Shown here: positions 17,139 through 25,302 of the stretch, one piece after another
Numbering within the stretch: position 1 is the first letter of the stretch
How the letters are laid out: each line of letters begins with the position of its first letter
Assembly: GCF_001984065.1 (NCBI RefSeq)
Contig: NZ_LYVP01000044.1
Span: 1 to 43,487, forward strand
From: Pseudomonas sp. KK4
GTDB taxonomy: Bacteria > Pseudomonadota > Gammaproteobacteria > Pseudomonadales > Pseudomonadaceae
DNA: 43,487 nucleotides
Direction: 5' to 3'
Notes under the pieces: generated by a model
The model's database searches: none
The model's input: the letters and a program-made list of their open reading frames with translations, nothing else
Told to the model about the DNA's origin: nothing
Translations under genes and position numbers: made by a program

Positions 17139-19262
17139 GTGTCGCTGGATTCGCCTTCGCACCGCTCGCCGCTGGTCCTGGCGCTGGTCCTCAGCTCGCC
17201 GGTGCTGGCCGACGACCTGTTTCTGGAAAGCGATCCATTGCCACAAGTGCTGACGGCCACGCGCCTGAAGCAATCGCCGGCCGCCGTGCCGGGCAGCATG
17301 ACGTTGATCGACAACGCTCTGATCAGCGCCAGCGGCGCCCGCGATATCAGCGAACTGCTGCGCCTGGTGCCTGGCATGATGGTCGGCAACATCAGCGGCA
17401 ATCAGGCCGTGGTGAACTACCACGGCACCGATGCCACGCAGGCGCGACGCATGCAGGTGCTGATCGATGGCCGTTCGGTCTACCGGGCCGGCCTCGCCAC
17501 CGTGGACTGGAGCGACATCCCGGTGGCCATGGAAGACATCGAACGCATCGAGGTTTTCCGCGGCCCGAACACCGTCAGCTATGGCGCCAATGCCTTGATG
17601 GCGGTGGTCAACATCATTACCCGCAACCCCGCCGACAGCCATGGCACGCGGATCAAGGTCACTCGCGGCCAGCGCGGTATCGACGACTTTTATGCCAGTG
17701 AGGGTGTGGGCTGGGATGACGGCGATATGCGCCTGTCCCTGTCCGGCCAGCAGGACGATGGTTTCGATACCGACCGCAATGGCGCCGATTACCGCGACAG
17801 CCGCCGCTTGAATCGCTTCAACCTGGCCGTCAGCCAGGCGCTGGACGAACGGCACAGCATCGATTGGCAGCTCAACGCCAAAGAAGGCAGTAACCAGCGT
17901 CCTTATACCTACCGCCCGGTGTTCTCCGGGATTACCAGTTCCGGGAACAATTCCGACGTCAGCGCCAGGGACTACGCCGGCTCGCTGCGCTGGAACCTCG
18001 ACATCGATCCCGATCACAGCCTGTACGTTCAGGGCTCGGCCCAGCACTGGGACCGCCAGCAGACCTGGCGCGCCTGTGATGCCGAGGTCTCGTTCAGCCC
18101 GCAACTGACCGAGCTCTGGCAGCTCAACCCGAACTACACGGAGCGCCTGGCCCGCAATATCGAAAGTTTCCTCGTCACCGGCGCGCCCGCCGGCACTCCC
18201 ACCGAGCAGACACTGGCCAATCAGGCTCTCGATCAATGGCGCAACGGCGCCCGGCAAACCGTTTGCGGCAACATCGACCAAAGCACCCGGGAATCGCGCT
18301 ACGACCTTGAATTGCAGGACACCCTGGGCCTGGCCGATAACCTGCGGCTGGTCAGCGGCCTGAACTATCGCTACGACCGTGCCGACTCCGAGACCTACTT
18401 CAACGGCACCCTGGACGACACCACCTGGCGGGCCTTCGGCCAACTGGAGTGGCGCGCCAGCGATCACTGGTTGTTGCAGGGCGGCGCCATGTTCGAAGAC
18501 ACGCGGTTGATCGGCAGTTCGTTGACTCCGCGGTTGGCGGTCAACTATCTGATCACTCCGCGTCACGGGTTGCGTGCGGTGTATTCCGAAGCCATCCGCT
18601 CGCCGGACATGTTCGAGAACAGCGTCAACTGGAGCTACCGGGTCACCCACATCCGGCCCGAGGCCTTCGGCCAGTCCAGCGCCCGCTATTTTGTGAAAAC
18701 CCGCGGTCCCGGCAACCTCGATCAGGAGCACATGCGCTCCCGGGAGTTGGGCTACAACGGCTATTTCGCCGAGTGGGGCCTGGCGGTGGATGTGAAGCTG
18801 TTCCACGACGAAATCACCGGGATGATCAGCGAACCGCTGCGCAACAATCAGTACATTGCCAGCAACGCCAACAGCGCACGTTTTTCCGGTGCCGAAACCC
18901 AACTCGACTGGCGCATCGGCCAAGCCGACCGGTTGCGCCTGAGCTATGCCTACGTCGATGCCGACGCGAGCAATCCTCAGGACGCGCAACAGACTGCTCG
19001 CAATAGCGGCTCAGCCGGCTGGCTCAGGGACTGGAGCCACGGCTGGAACAGCGCCCTCTTCTACTATGGCGATGATGCCCTCAACGGCTACCGCTTCGAG
19101 CGGGTCGACACCCGTATCGCCAAACACATCGACCTGGGCAAGGCCAGCCTGGAACTGGCCGGCGTGCTGCAGCAGCGGTTGGACAATCAGCCCACTACCT
19201 TCGTCGACAACAACTACGATCAGCGCCGGGTGATCTACTTCAGCGCGGAGCTGGCGTTTTAA
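17139..19262 (+). CDS. TonB-dependent outer-membrane receptor
   Basis: This 707-residue receptor has a signal peptide (cleavage near PVLADD, about residue 25), a possible TonB box close to DPLPQVLTA (32-40), a plug domain at about 45-165 (VLIDGRSVYRAG, IERIEVFRGPNTVSYGANALMAVVNIIT) and a beta barrel to the end, finishing in AELAF with terminal Phe. There is no N-terminal STN signalling domain. An unusual loop insertion with a Cys pair (TWRACD ... TVCGN, about residues 310-390) may shape ligand binding. The GTG start has AAGGA eight bases upstream. One base separates it from the binding-protein gene, so it is the first gene of a three-gene operon with the binding protein and hybrid kinase. Ligand unknown; no clear Fur box seen. 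Confidence 0.92.
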   Translation: MSLDSPSHRSPLVLALVLSSPVLADDLFLESDPLPQVLTATRLKQSPAAVPGSMTLIDNALISASGARDISELLRLVPGMMVGNISGNQAVVNYHGTDATQARRMQVLIDGRSVYRAGLATVDWSDIPVAMEDIERIEVFRGPNTVSYGANALMAVVNIITRNPADSHGTRIKVTRGQRGIDDFYASEGVGWDDGDMRLSLSGQQDDGFDTDRNGADYRDSRRLNRFNLAVSQALDERHSIDWQLNAKEGSNQRPYTYRPVFSGITSSGNNSDVSARDYAGSLRWNLDIDPDHSLYVQGSAQHWDRQQTWRACDAEVSFSPQLTELWQLNPNYTERLARNIESFLVTGAPAGTPTEQTLANQALDQWRNGARQTVCGNIDQSTRESRYDLELQDTLGLADNLRLVSGLNYRYDRADSETYFNGTLDDTTWRAFGQLEWRASDHWLLQGGAMFEDTRLIGSSLTPRLAVNYLITPRHGLRAVYSEAIRSPDMFENSVNWSYRVTHIRPEAFGQSSARYFVKTRGPGNLDQEHMRSRELGYNGYFAEWGLAVDVKLFHDEITGMISEPLRNNQYIASNANSARFSGAETQLDWRIGQADRLRLSYAYVDADASNPQDAQQTARNSGSAGWLRDWSHGWNSALFYYGDDALNGYRFERVDTRIAKHIDLGKASLELAGVLQQRLDNQPTTFVDNNYDQRRVIYFSAELAF

Positions 19263-19263
19263 G

Positions 19264-20196
19264 ATGGCTCACTTTCCGGCACGCAAATCAGCCAGTGTTG
19301 CCCGCCTGCTGACGATTCTGTGCGTGGTAATCGGCGGTTGGCTCAACAGCCTGCCGATCTACGCCGCCGACGTTCTGTTGACCGGTGCCGAAGACAGCCC
19401 TGGCGTGCAAACCTTCGTCCAGGCGCTGCGCGAATTGCGCCCTGCCGATCAGGTAAGATTCCAGCCGCTGGCGGACATGCCGGCGCCGCGACAACTGGCG
19501 AACGACATCCGTTTGATCCTGCTTGACCTGCCGAGCCTCGATTGGCGCCTGCAAGATGCCCAGGGGCCTGCGACGCTGGTAATGCGCATCAGCCGTCTGC
19601 AAGCCCGCCAACGCCTGGGCGACAACCTGCCCCCACACCTGAGCCTGCTGTGGAGCGATCCGCCGCTGGAGCGCCAGTTGCGCCTGATCCGGCTGCTGCT
19701 GCCCCAGGTCAAACGCATCGGCGTGCTGTACGACAGCCACAGCGAGTTCCTGCTGAAAGAACTGCGCCAGGCCGCTCAACCTATGGGGCTTGAGGTGGTG
19801 ACCGAGCGCTGGGACAACATCCATGACAGCCGCCCCTTGCAAGCCCTGTTGAATACCAGCGATGTGCTGCTGGGCCTGGATGACCCCGACCTGTACAACC
19901 CGAAAACGGCCAAAAACCTGCTGCTCAGCAGTTATTCGCGACAGCTGGCGCTGATCGGCCCCAACGCCGGGTTCGTCCGGGCCGGGAGCCTGGCCAGCAG
20001 CTACAGCGATCAAAGCGACTGGCTGGCCATGCTCAATGAACTGCTCGACCGATCACCGACCGCCTGGCCGCGCACCTATTATCCGCCGCGCTTCAAGGTC
20101 TCCAGCAACGCGCAGGTGGCTCGCTCATTGGGTATTGAACAGATCAACGAAGCATCTGTCGCAACACTGTTGGCTGAAAGAGAACGCCGCCCATGA
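19264..20196 (+). CDS. Periplasmic substrate-binding-like protein without ABC partners
   Basis: This 310-residue protein has a signal peptide (hydrophobic stretch LLTILCVVIGGWLNSL, cleavage near IYAAD, residue 34-36; no lipobox). The mature part resembles the TrpX-like/COG2984 uncharacterised ABC substrate-binding family: LLLPQVKRIGVLYDSHSEFLLKEL is the second-domain motif, and VLLGLDDPDLYN and AGSLASSYSDQSDW follow. No ABC ATPase or permease is nearby. The gene starts one base after the TonB receptor stop and its stop overlaps the kinase start (ATGA), so it is the middle gene of a coupled operon. I infer it senses or hands over a ligand imported by the receptor, signalling to the kinase; this is untested. 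Confidence 0.83.
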   Translation: MAHFPARKSASVARLLTILCVVIGGWLNSLPIYAADVLLTGAEDSPGVQTFVQALRELRPADQVRFQPLADMPAPRQLANDIRLILLDLPSLDWRLQDAQGPATLVMRISRLQARQRLGDNLPPHLSLLWSDPPLERQLRLIRLLLPQVKRIGVLYDSHSEFLLKELRQAAQPMGLEVVTERWDNIHDSRPLQALLNTSDVLLGLDDPDLYNPKTAKNLLLSSYSRQLALIGPNAGFVRAGSLASSYSDQSDWLAMLNELLDRSPTAWPRTYYPPRFKVSSNAQVARSLGIEQINEASVATLLAERERRP

Positions 20197-22094
20197 CTTT
20201 GCGTCGCCGTTGGGACATCAATACCCGCACCCAGCTCATCAGCCTTGGCCCTGCCCTGTTGCTGACTTTGCTGTTGATCAGCTTTTTCACTTTCGTGCGG
20301 ATCCAGGACTTGCGTCAGGAGCTCAACCACACCGGGCAACTGATCGCCAACCAACTGGCCCCGGCCACCGAATACGGTGTGATTTCCGGCAACAACGAGG
20401 TGCTGGAAAGCCTGCTCAAAGCCACGCTTGCCACGCCCAACGTGCGGTTTCTGGAGGTTCAGGACAGCGCCAACCGGATCCTGGTGTATGTCGAACAACC
20501 GTCGGCCAGTCACGGCCACGCCCAGCAGGTCGACGTGTTTCAGGCGCCGGTACGCTTGCAGCGTATTGCGCTGCACAATGATTTCTTCCAGGCGGACAAG
20601 GTTGCCCTGGTTACGCCTTCGGAAGATTATCTGGGCCGTGTGGTGGTCGGCCTGTCCAGCGATGCGTTCAGCCAGCGTCAGCAAGAGATCCTGCTCAAGG
20701 CCGCAATTCTGGCGTTGTTCGCCCTGCTGTTTACTTTCGTGTTGGCCCGTCGCCTGGCCGGCAGCCTGTCGCAACCGATCCGCGACATCGGCAACGCGGT
20801 CAAGGCAATTCAGGAAGGCGACTACAAAACCCCGCTGCCCATTGTCGACGACACCGAACTGGGTGCCCTTTCGCAACACATCAACAACCTGGCCAGCGGC
20901 CTCGAACAAGCCAGTCGCGAACAGCAGCAGGCCATGGCTCAATTGATCCAGACCCGCGAAGAGGCGGAGAAGGCCAACAACGCCAAGTCCGACTTCCTGG
21001 CCATGATGAGCCATGAACTGCGTACGCCGATGAATGGCGTGCTGGGCATGCTGCAGTTGCTGGAAACCACCGAGATGACTGACGAGCAGGTGGAATACGC
21101 GGCGCTGGCTTCGGAATCCACCGAGCATCTGCTCAAAGTGATCAACGACATCCTGGATTTCTCGCGCATCGAGCGCTCGGAACTGGAGCTGGAACACATT
21201 CCGTTCAGCCTCGCCGAGCTGATCGGTGCTTGCGCCCAGTCCTTCCAGCACAGCGCGGCACAGCGCAAGCTCGACTTGCAATTGGTGATTCCCCAGGACA
21301 TGCAGGGCTTGCAGGTCCAGGGCGACCCGACCCGGATCCGGCAGATTCTGGTCAATCTGATCGGCAATGCGCTGAAGTTCACCGAACAAGGTCGGGTGTC
21401 GATCGAACCGCAGTGGCAGTCACTGGACCACGAGTTGTTGTGGTTCACCTGCACGGTGCGCGACAGCGGCATCGGTATCGCGGCCGAGAGCCTGGAATTG
21501 ATGTTTAACGCGTTTCAACAGGCCGACAGTTCTATTTCAAGACGTTACGGCGGTACCGGCCTCGGCCTGCCGATCGCTCGCACCCTGGCCGAGCGGATGG
21601 GCGGTACTCTGCGTGCACAGAGTGAAGAAGGCCGAGGCTCGGTGTTCACCCTGGAGATTCCGTTGGCGCTCTATCAACAGCCGCTTCCCTCAGAGGTTGC
21701 CCGTACACCCACCGGCAATGGCGACGGCGCGGGGCGCAACGTGTTGCTGGTCGAAGACAATCCGGTCAACCAGACGGTCATCGAAGCCATGCTGCGCAGC
21801 CTGGGTTTTACGGTGAGTGTCGCGGTCGATGGCGCGCAGGCGGTGCGCAGTGCCGAGAACCTGACATTCGAGGCGATTCTGATGGACTGTCGATTGCCGA
21901 TCATCGACGGCTACGAAGCCACTCGCCAGATTCGCCGACTGCCCGGCTGCAACGACTTGCCGATCATCGCCCTGACCGCCAATGCCTTGCAGGGCGACCG
22001 TGAGGCCTGCTTGTCGGCGGGGATGAACGATTATCTGGCCAAGCCCTTCAAACGAACTGACCTGCAGCAAATTCTCAAGCGCTGGGTGCAGTAG
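20193..22094 (+). CDS. Hybrid sensor histidine kinase/response regulator
   Basis: This 633-residue kinase has a short cytoplasmic start, TM1 (about 16-34), a periplasmic sensor domain (about 36-165), TM2 (166-186), a HAMP linker (187-240), coiled coil, HisKA with phosphoacceptor His274 (MMSHELRTPMNG), HATPase with N-box (NLIGNALKF, 388-396), G1 (DSGIGI) and G2 (GGTGLGL), and a receiver domain (about 516-632) with Asp565 and Lys617. There is no C-terminal HPt, so an external HPt protein would be needed. ATGA overlap with the binding-protein gene indicates coupling. Position immediately before fabA matches PA1611, a hybrid kinase reported to interact with RetS in P. aeruginosa. The periplasmic domain could read the binding protein. 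Confidence 0.9.
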   Translation: MTLRRRWDINTRTQLISLGPALLLTLLLISFFTFVRIQDLRQELNHTGQLIANQLAPATEYGVISGNNEVLESLLKATLATPNVRFLEVQDSANRILVYVEQPSASHGHAQQVDVFQAPVRLQRIALHNDFFQADKVALVTPSEDYLGRVVVGLSSDAFSQRQQEILLKAAILALFALLFTFVLARRLAGSLSQPIRDIGNAVKAIQEGDYKTPLPIVDDTELGALSQHINNLASGLEQASREQQQAMAQLIQTREEAEKANNAKSDFLAMMSHELRTPMNGVLGMLQLLETTEMTDEQVEYAALASESTEHLLKVINDILDFSRIERSELELEHIPFSLAELIGACAQSFQHSAAQRKLDLQLVIPQDMQGLQVQGDPTRIRQILVNLIGNALKFTEQGRVSIEPQWQSLDHELLWFTCTVRDSGIGIAAESLELMFNAFQQADSSISRRYGGTGLGLPIARTLAERMGGTLRAQSEEGRGSVFTLEIPLALYQQPLPSEVARTPTGNGDGAGRNVLLVEDNPVNQTVIEAMLRSLGFTVSVAVDGAQAVRSAENLTFEAILMDCRLPIIDGYEATRQIRRLPGCNDLPIIALTANALQGDREACLSAGMNDYLAKPFKRTDLQQILKRWVQ

Positions 22095-22160
22095 TACAGG
22101 CCTTTCGAGCATCTGCGACTGGCGTGAAAGGCGAAAGTGCGGCAGTCTTAGGCACCCGAA

Positions 22161-22180
22161 CAAGCCCGAAAAGGGGCTTG
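22161..22180 (+). terminator. Hairpin after the hybrid kinase gene
   Basis: A 7-bp stem (CAAGCCC/GGGCTTG) with a six-base loop lies 66 bases after the kinase stop. The following sequence is A-rich rather than T-rich, so intrinsic termination on the plus strand is uncertain. The rest of 22095-22341 holds the fabA leader. Confidence 0.35.
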
Positions 22181-22192
22181 AATAAAAATTTC

Positions 22193-22210
22193 AGTGCACA
22201 AGTGTACATT
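22193..22210. promoter_or_regulatory. Candidate FabR/DesT-type operator upstream of fabA
   Basis: The 18-base sequence AGTGCACAAGTGTACATT is an imperfect 8-2-8 palindrome (two mismatched positions), the same architecture as the FabR/DesT family operators that control unsaturated fatty acid genes. It is 132 bases before the fabA start codon. In P. aeruginosa the TetR-type repressor DesT is known to act on fabAB; that this site is its target here is inference. Confidence 0.5.
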
Positions 22211-22341
22211 CATGTCCTTGGTGCTGTGACTTTCACCACAACGCAATAGTCTATGAGTAGGCTGCCGGTTCGAGGCATGAACGCTTCGATCGGCCGGGAA
22301 GATTTGCCCCACCTGCCGCATGGGACTATTGAGGAGCTCGC

Positions 22342-22857
22342 ATGACCAAACAAAACGCCTTTACCCGGGAAGACCTGCTGCGCTGCAGTCGCGGTGAGCT
22401 GTTCGGCCCAGGTAACGCGCAACTGCCCGCCCCGAACATGCTGATGGTTGATCGCATCACTCTGATCAGCGAAGAGGGTGGCAAGTACGGCAAAGGTGAA
22501 TTGGTCGCCGAGCTGGATATCACTCCGGACCTGTGGTTCTTCGCCTGCCATTTCGAAGGCGATCCGGTGATGCCGGGCTGCCTGGGCCTGGACGCCATGT
22601 GGCAACTGGTCGGCTTCTTCCTGGGTTGGCAAGGTCTGCCAGGCCGCGGTCGTGCCTTGGGTTCTGGCGAAGTGAAATTCTTCGGCCAGGTCCTGCCGAC
22701 CGCCAAGAAAGTCACCTACAACATCCATATCAAACGCGTCCTCAAGGGCAAGCTGAACCTGGCCATCGCCGATGGTTCGGTCACTGTCGACGGTCGCGAA
22801 ATCTACACCGCCGAAGGCCTCCGGGTCGGCGTGTTCACCTCCACTGACAACTTCTAA
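22342..22857 (+). CDS. fabA: 3-hydroxydecanoyl-ACP dehydratase/isomerase
   Basis: This 171-residue enzyme dehydrates 3-hydroxydecanoyl-ACP and isomerises the trans-2 product to cis-3, the branch point into unsaturated fatty acids. The hotdog active site is intact: FFACHFEGDPVMPGCLGLDAMWQL carries His70 and Asp84 (split: FFACHFEGDPVMPG, CLGLDAMWQ). Length is identical to the family norm (171-172). A good GAGGAG site precedes the ATG. It is followed 11 bases later by fabB, the standard gammaproteobacterial fabAB operon. Confidence 0.98.
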   Translation: MTKQNAFTREDLLRCSRGELFGPGNAQLPAPNMLMVDRITLISEEGGKYGKGELVAELDITPDLWFFACHFEGDPVMPGCLGLDAMWQLVGFFLGWQGLPGRGRALGSGEVKFFGQVLPTAKKVTYNIHIKRVLKGKLNLAIADGSVTVDGREIYTAEGLRVGVFTSTDNF

Positions 22858-22868
22858 GGGTTATTCGC

Positions 22869-24089
22869 ATGCGCCGCGTCGTTATCACTGGTCTGGGCAT
22901 TGTTTCGTGCCTGGGCAATGACAAAGAGACCGTCTCCGCTAACCTGCGTGCAAGCCGCCCTGGCATCCGGTTCAACCCGGAATATGCTGAAATGGGTCTG
23001 CGTAGCCAGGTTTCCGGCTCCATTGACCTCAACCTTGAAGAACTGATCGATCGCAAGATCTATCGCTTCGTCGGCCACGCGGCGGCATACGCCTACCTGG
23101 CCATGAAAGACGCCATCGCCGACTCCGGCCTGACCGAAGAGCAAGTGTCCAACCCGCGTACCGGCCTGATCGCCGGTTCCGGTGGCGCCTCCACCCTGAA
23201 CCAGATGGAAGCGCTGGACATCCTGCGCGAGAAAGGTGTGAAGCGTGTCGGCCCATACCGTGTAACGCGGACCATGAGCAGCACCGTTTCCGCTTGCCTG
23301 GCCACACCGTTCAAGATCAAGGGCCTGAACTACTCCATCGCTTCTGCCTGCGCCACCAGTGCTCACTGCATCGGTACCGCCATGGAACAGATCCAGATGG
23401 GCAAGCAGGACATCGTCTTCGCCGGCGGCGGTGAAGAAGAGCACTGGAGCCAGTCGTTCCTGTTCGACGCCATGGGCGCCCTGTCCAGCAAGCGCAACGA
23501 CACCCCGGAACAAGCCTCCCGCGCCTACGACGCCGACCGTGACGGTTTCGTCATCGCCGGCGGTGGCGGCATGGTGGTGGTTGAAGAGCTGGAACACGCT
23601 CTGGCCCGTGGCGCGAAGATCTACGCGGAAATCGTTGGCTACGGCGCGACCTCCGACGGCTACGACATGGTTGCCCCGAGTGGCGAAGGCGCGATCCGCT
23701 GCATGCAGCAGGCGCTGTCCACCGTCGACACCCCGATCGACTACCTGAACACCCACGGCACTTCGACCCCGGTCGGCGACGTCGCGGAAATGAAGGGCGT
23801 GCGTGAAGTGTTCGGCGACAAGGCTCCGGCCATCAGCTCCACCAAGAGCCTGTCGGGTCACTCCCTGGGCGCCGCCGGCGTTCACGAGGCGATCTACTGC
23901 ATGCTGATGATGGAAGGCAACTTCATCGCCGGTTCCGCCAACATCGACGAACTCGACCCTGAAGTGGCCGACCTGCCGGTGCTGACCAAGACCCGCGAGA
24001 ACGCCACCATCAATACTGTGATGAGCAACAGCTTCGGCTTCGGCGGCACCAATGCCACCCTCGTACTGAAGCGCTGGGAAGGCAAGTAA
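22869..24089 (+). CDS. fabB: Beta-ketoacyl-ACP synthase I
   Basis: This 406-residue condensing enzyme elongates the cis-3-decenoyl-ACP made by FabA, so it is needed for unsaturated fatty acids. The catalytic triad Cys161 (SACATSAHC), His296 (NTHGTSTPVGD) and His331 (KSLSGHSLGAAG) is complete, with the FGFGGTNATL glycine-rich end. Length matches FabB (about 405). It follows fabA by 11 bases and ends at a strong terminator (24114-24147). Confidence 0.98.
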   Translation: MRRVVITGLGIVSCLGNDKETVSANLRASRPGIRFNPEYAEMGLRSQVSGSIDLNLEELIDRKIYRFVGHAAAYAYLAMKDAIADSGLTEEQVSNPRTGLIAGSGGASTLNQMEALDILREKGVKRVGPYRVTRTMSSTVSACLATPFKIKGLNYSIASACATSAHCIGTAMEQIQMGKQDIVFAGGGEEEHWSQSFLFDAMGALSSKRNDTPEQASRAYDADRDGFVIAGGGGMVVVEELEHALARGAKIYAEIVGYGATSDGYDMVAPSGEGAIRCMQQALSTVDTPIDYLNTHGTSTPVGDVAEMKGVREVFGDKAPAISSTKSLSGHSLGAAGVHEAIYCMLMMEGNFIAGSANIDELDPEVADLPVLTKTRENATINTVMSNSFGFGGTNATLVLKRWEGK

Positions 24090-24113
24090 TTCCCCGCTGC
24101 TGAGCCACACATG

Positions 24114-24147
24114 AAAACGCCCCGACTGGTTCGGGGCGTTTTTTTTT
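24114..24147 (+). terminator. Rho-independent terminator of fabAB
   Basis: AACGCCCCGA, a CTGG loop and TTCGGGGCGTT form a GC-rich stem of about ten base pairs, followed by nine T residues, 25 bases after the fabB stop. Confidence 0.95.
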
Positions 24148-24180
24148 GCGCCGGATAAATGCCCGCGCAAATGTGCTTGC

Positions 24181-24250
24181 GTAGGGGATCAGCTTGCTGG
24201 CGATGGCAATCTTGAGGACGCTATCGCCAGCAAGCTGGGCTCCTGCAGGA
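24181..24250. repeat. Inverted repeat of a third REP-like class
   Basis: Arms CAGCTTGCTGGCGATGGCAA (split: CAGCTTGCTGG, CGATGGCAA) and CGCTATCGCCAGCAAGCTGGG form an imperfect stem with a short loop. A related copy lies at 40571-40640. The rest of 24251-24470, in the 382-base gap before the small gene, holds only a promoter-like AT-rich stretch (about 24385-24425); no gene is seen. Confidence 0.7.
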
Positions 24251-24471
24251 AATCATTCAAGCCGCAGGTTTTGCTCGATAAACATGAAGCTTTTGTCATG
24301 CAACTCGCCCCCCTGCGACTGAATGTCGCGGTTTTAGCGGGCTGCAGGATTCTGTCCGATTCGGCAACAAACCCTTTCCAAATCCAGTCATTTACTTAGC
24401 AAGCTACCAAAACATATAACGGAGTCCTGCACACGCCTTGGTGCAGATATCAGAGAGATTGGAGCTAGCAG

Positions 24472-24660
24472 ATGACTGTAAAAGTAACTGAACGCGACGA
24501 TTCACATAAATCCCACGAAGGCGTAGCCGCCGGTATCCGGATCTGGGATGTGTACCAACAGGACCTGCTGGTCGGGATGTTCCACAACGAAATTGACGCC
24601 CACAACTACAAGTCCGAGCTGGAACTGCAGGAACGGCAACGGGAAGTACGCTCTGCCTGA
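24472..24660 (+). CDS. Small conserved protein of unknown function
   Basis: This 62-residue acidic/basic-mixed protein starts MTVKVTERDDSHKSHEGV and contains VYQQDLLVGMFHNEIDAHNYK and a Glu/Gln-rich helix to the end. A Shine-Dalgarno (TTGGAG) lies nine bases before the ATG and a perfect long terminator follows at 24679, so it is a real, monocistronic gene. No signal peptide or membrane span. The helical DAHNYKSELELQERQRE tail looks like a short coiled coil. I do not recognise its function. Confidence 0.85.
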   Translation: MTVKVTERDDSHKSHEGVAAGIRIWDVYQQDLLVGMFHNEIDAHNYKSELELQERQREVRSA

Positions 24661-24678
24661 GCCAACCACACCATTGAA

Positions 24679-24713
24679 AACGACAAACCCCGCCATGTGC
24701 GGGGTTTGTCGTT
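24679..24713. terminator. Perfect 15-bp terminator hairpin between convergent genes
   Basis: AACGACAAACCCCGC pairs without mismatch to GCGGGGTTTGTCGTT around a CATGT loop. It lies 18 bases after the small gene and 18 bases after the end of the convergent DUF2058 gene; T-rich flanks on either side (TTGTTAC and TTTTCAATGG) suit termination in both directions. Confidence 0.85.
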
Positions 24714-24731
24714 GTTACAGACAGCGCGGGT

Positions 24732-25274
24732 TTACCACATCAGATCATCAGGGATCTGATAGGCCGCGTACGGATCGTCTTCGGCCGCGACTTCTTCGGT
24801 CTGCACATTCAACTGCACGATACGCTGTGGATCACGCTCCTGAATCTTCAGGGCCGCTTCACGCGGTATCACTTCGTAGCCGCCGGCGTGGTGGACGATG
24901 GCCAACGAACCGTTACTGAGCTTGTTGCGCATCAGTGCGTTGACCGACAGGCGCTTGACCTTCTTGTCATCGACGAAGTTGTAGTAGTCCTCGGTAGTCA
25001 GCTTCGGCAGGCGGGTGGCTTCGATCAACTGCTTGATCTGCGCGACCCGGGCCTTGGCCTCGGCCTTTTCCTGCTGCTGGCGGTTGAGCTCCTGATCGCG
25101 CTTGACCTTCTCGGCCATGGCTTCCTGGGCAGCTCGCTGCTGGGTGTCATCGAGTTCGATCTGGCCCTTGTGGGCCAGGCGCTGCTGTTTCTGCTTCTCT
25201 TTGCTGACCTGCTTGGCCTGCTTCTGGTTGACCAGCCCTGCTTTGAGCAACTGGTCGCGAAGGGAAATGCTCAT
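24732..25274 (-). CDS. DUF2058 family nucleoid-associated-like protein (YaiL type)
   Basis: This 180-residue protein has the DUF2058 pattern: N-terminal SLRDQLLKAGLVNQKQAKQ, a long charged coiled coil (about residues 20-105, KEKQKQQRLA..., DQELNRQQQEKAEAKARV), then LTTEDYYNFVDDKKVKRLSVNALMR and a C-terminal acidic tail. The family is conserved in gammaproteobacteria but not functionally defined. No signal peptide. Convergent with the small gene at 24472; it lies 28 bases after the mazG stop on the same strand, so it may follow mazG in an operon. Confidence 0.88.
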   Translation of the reverse strand: MSISLRDQLLKAGLVNQKQAKQVSKEKQKQQRLAHKGQIELDDTQQRAAQEAMAEKVKRDQELNRQQQEKAEAKARVAQIKQLIEATRLPKLTTEDYYNFVDDKKVKRLSVNALMRNKLSNGSLAIVHHAGGYEVIPREAALKIQERDPQRIVQLNVQTEEVAAEDDPYAAYQIPDDLMW

Positions 25275-25302
25275 GGTGCTTATTACTCACTTAGGCAACT
25301 GC

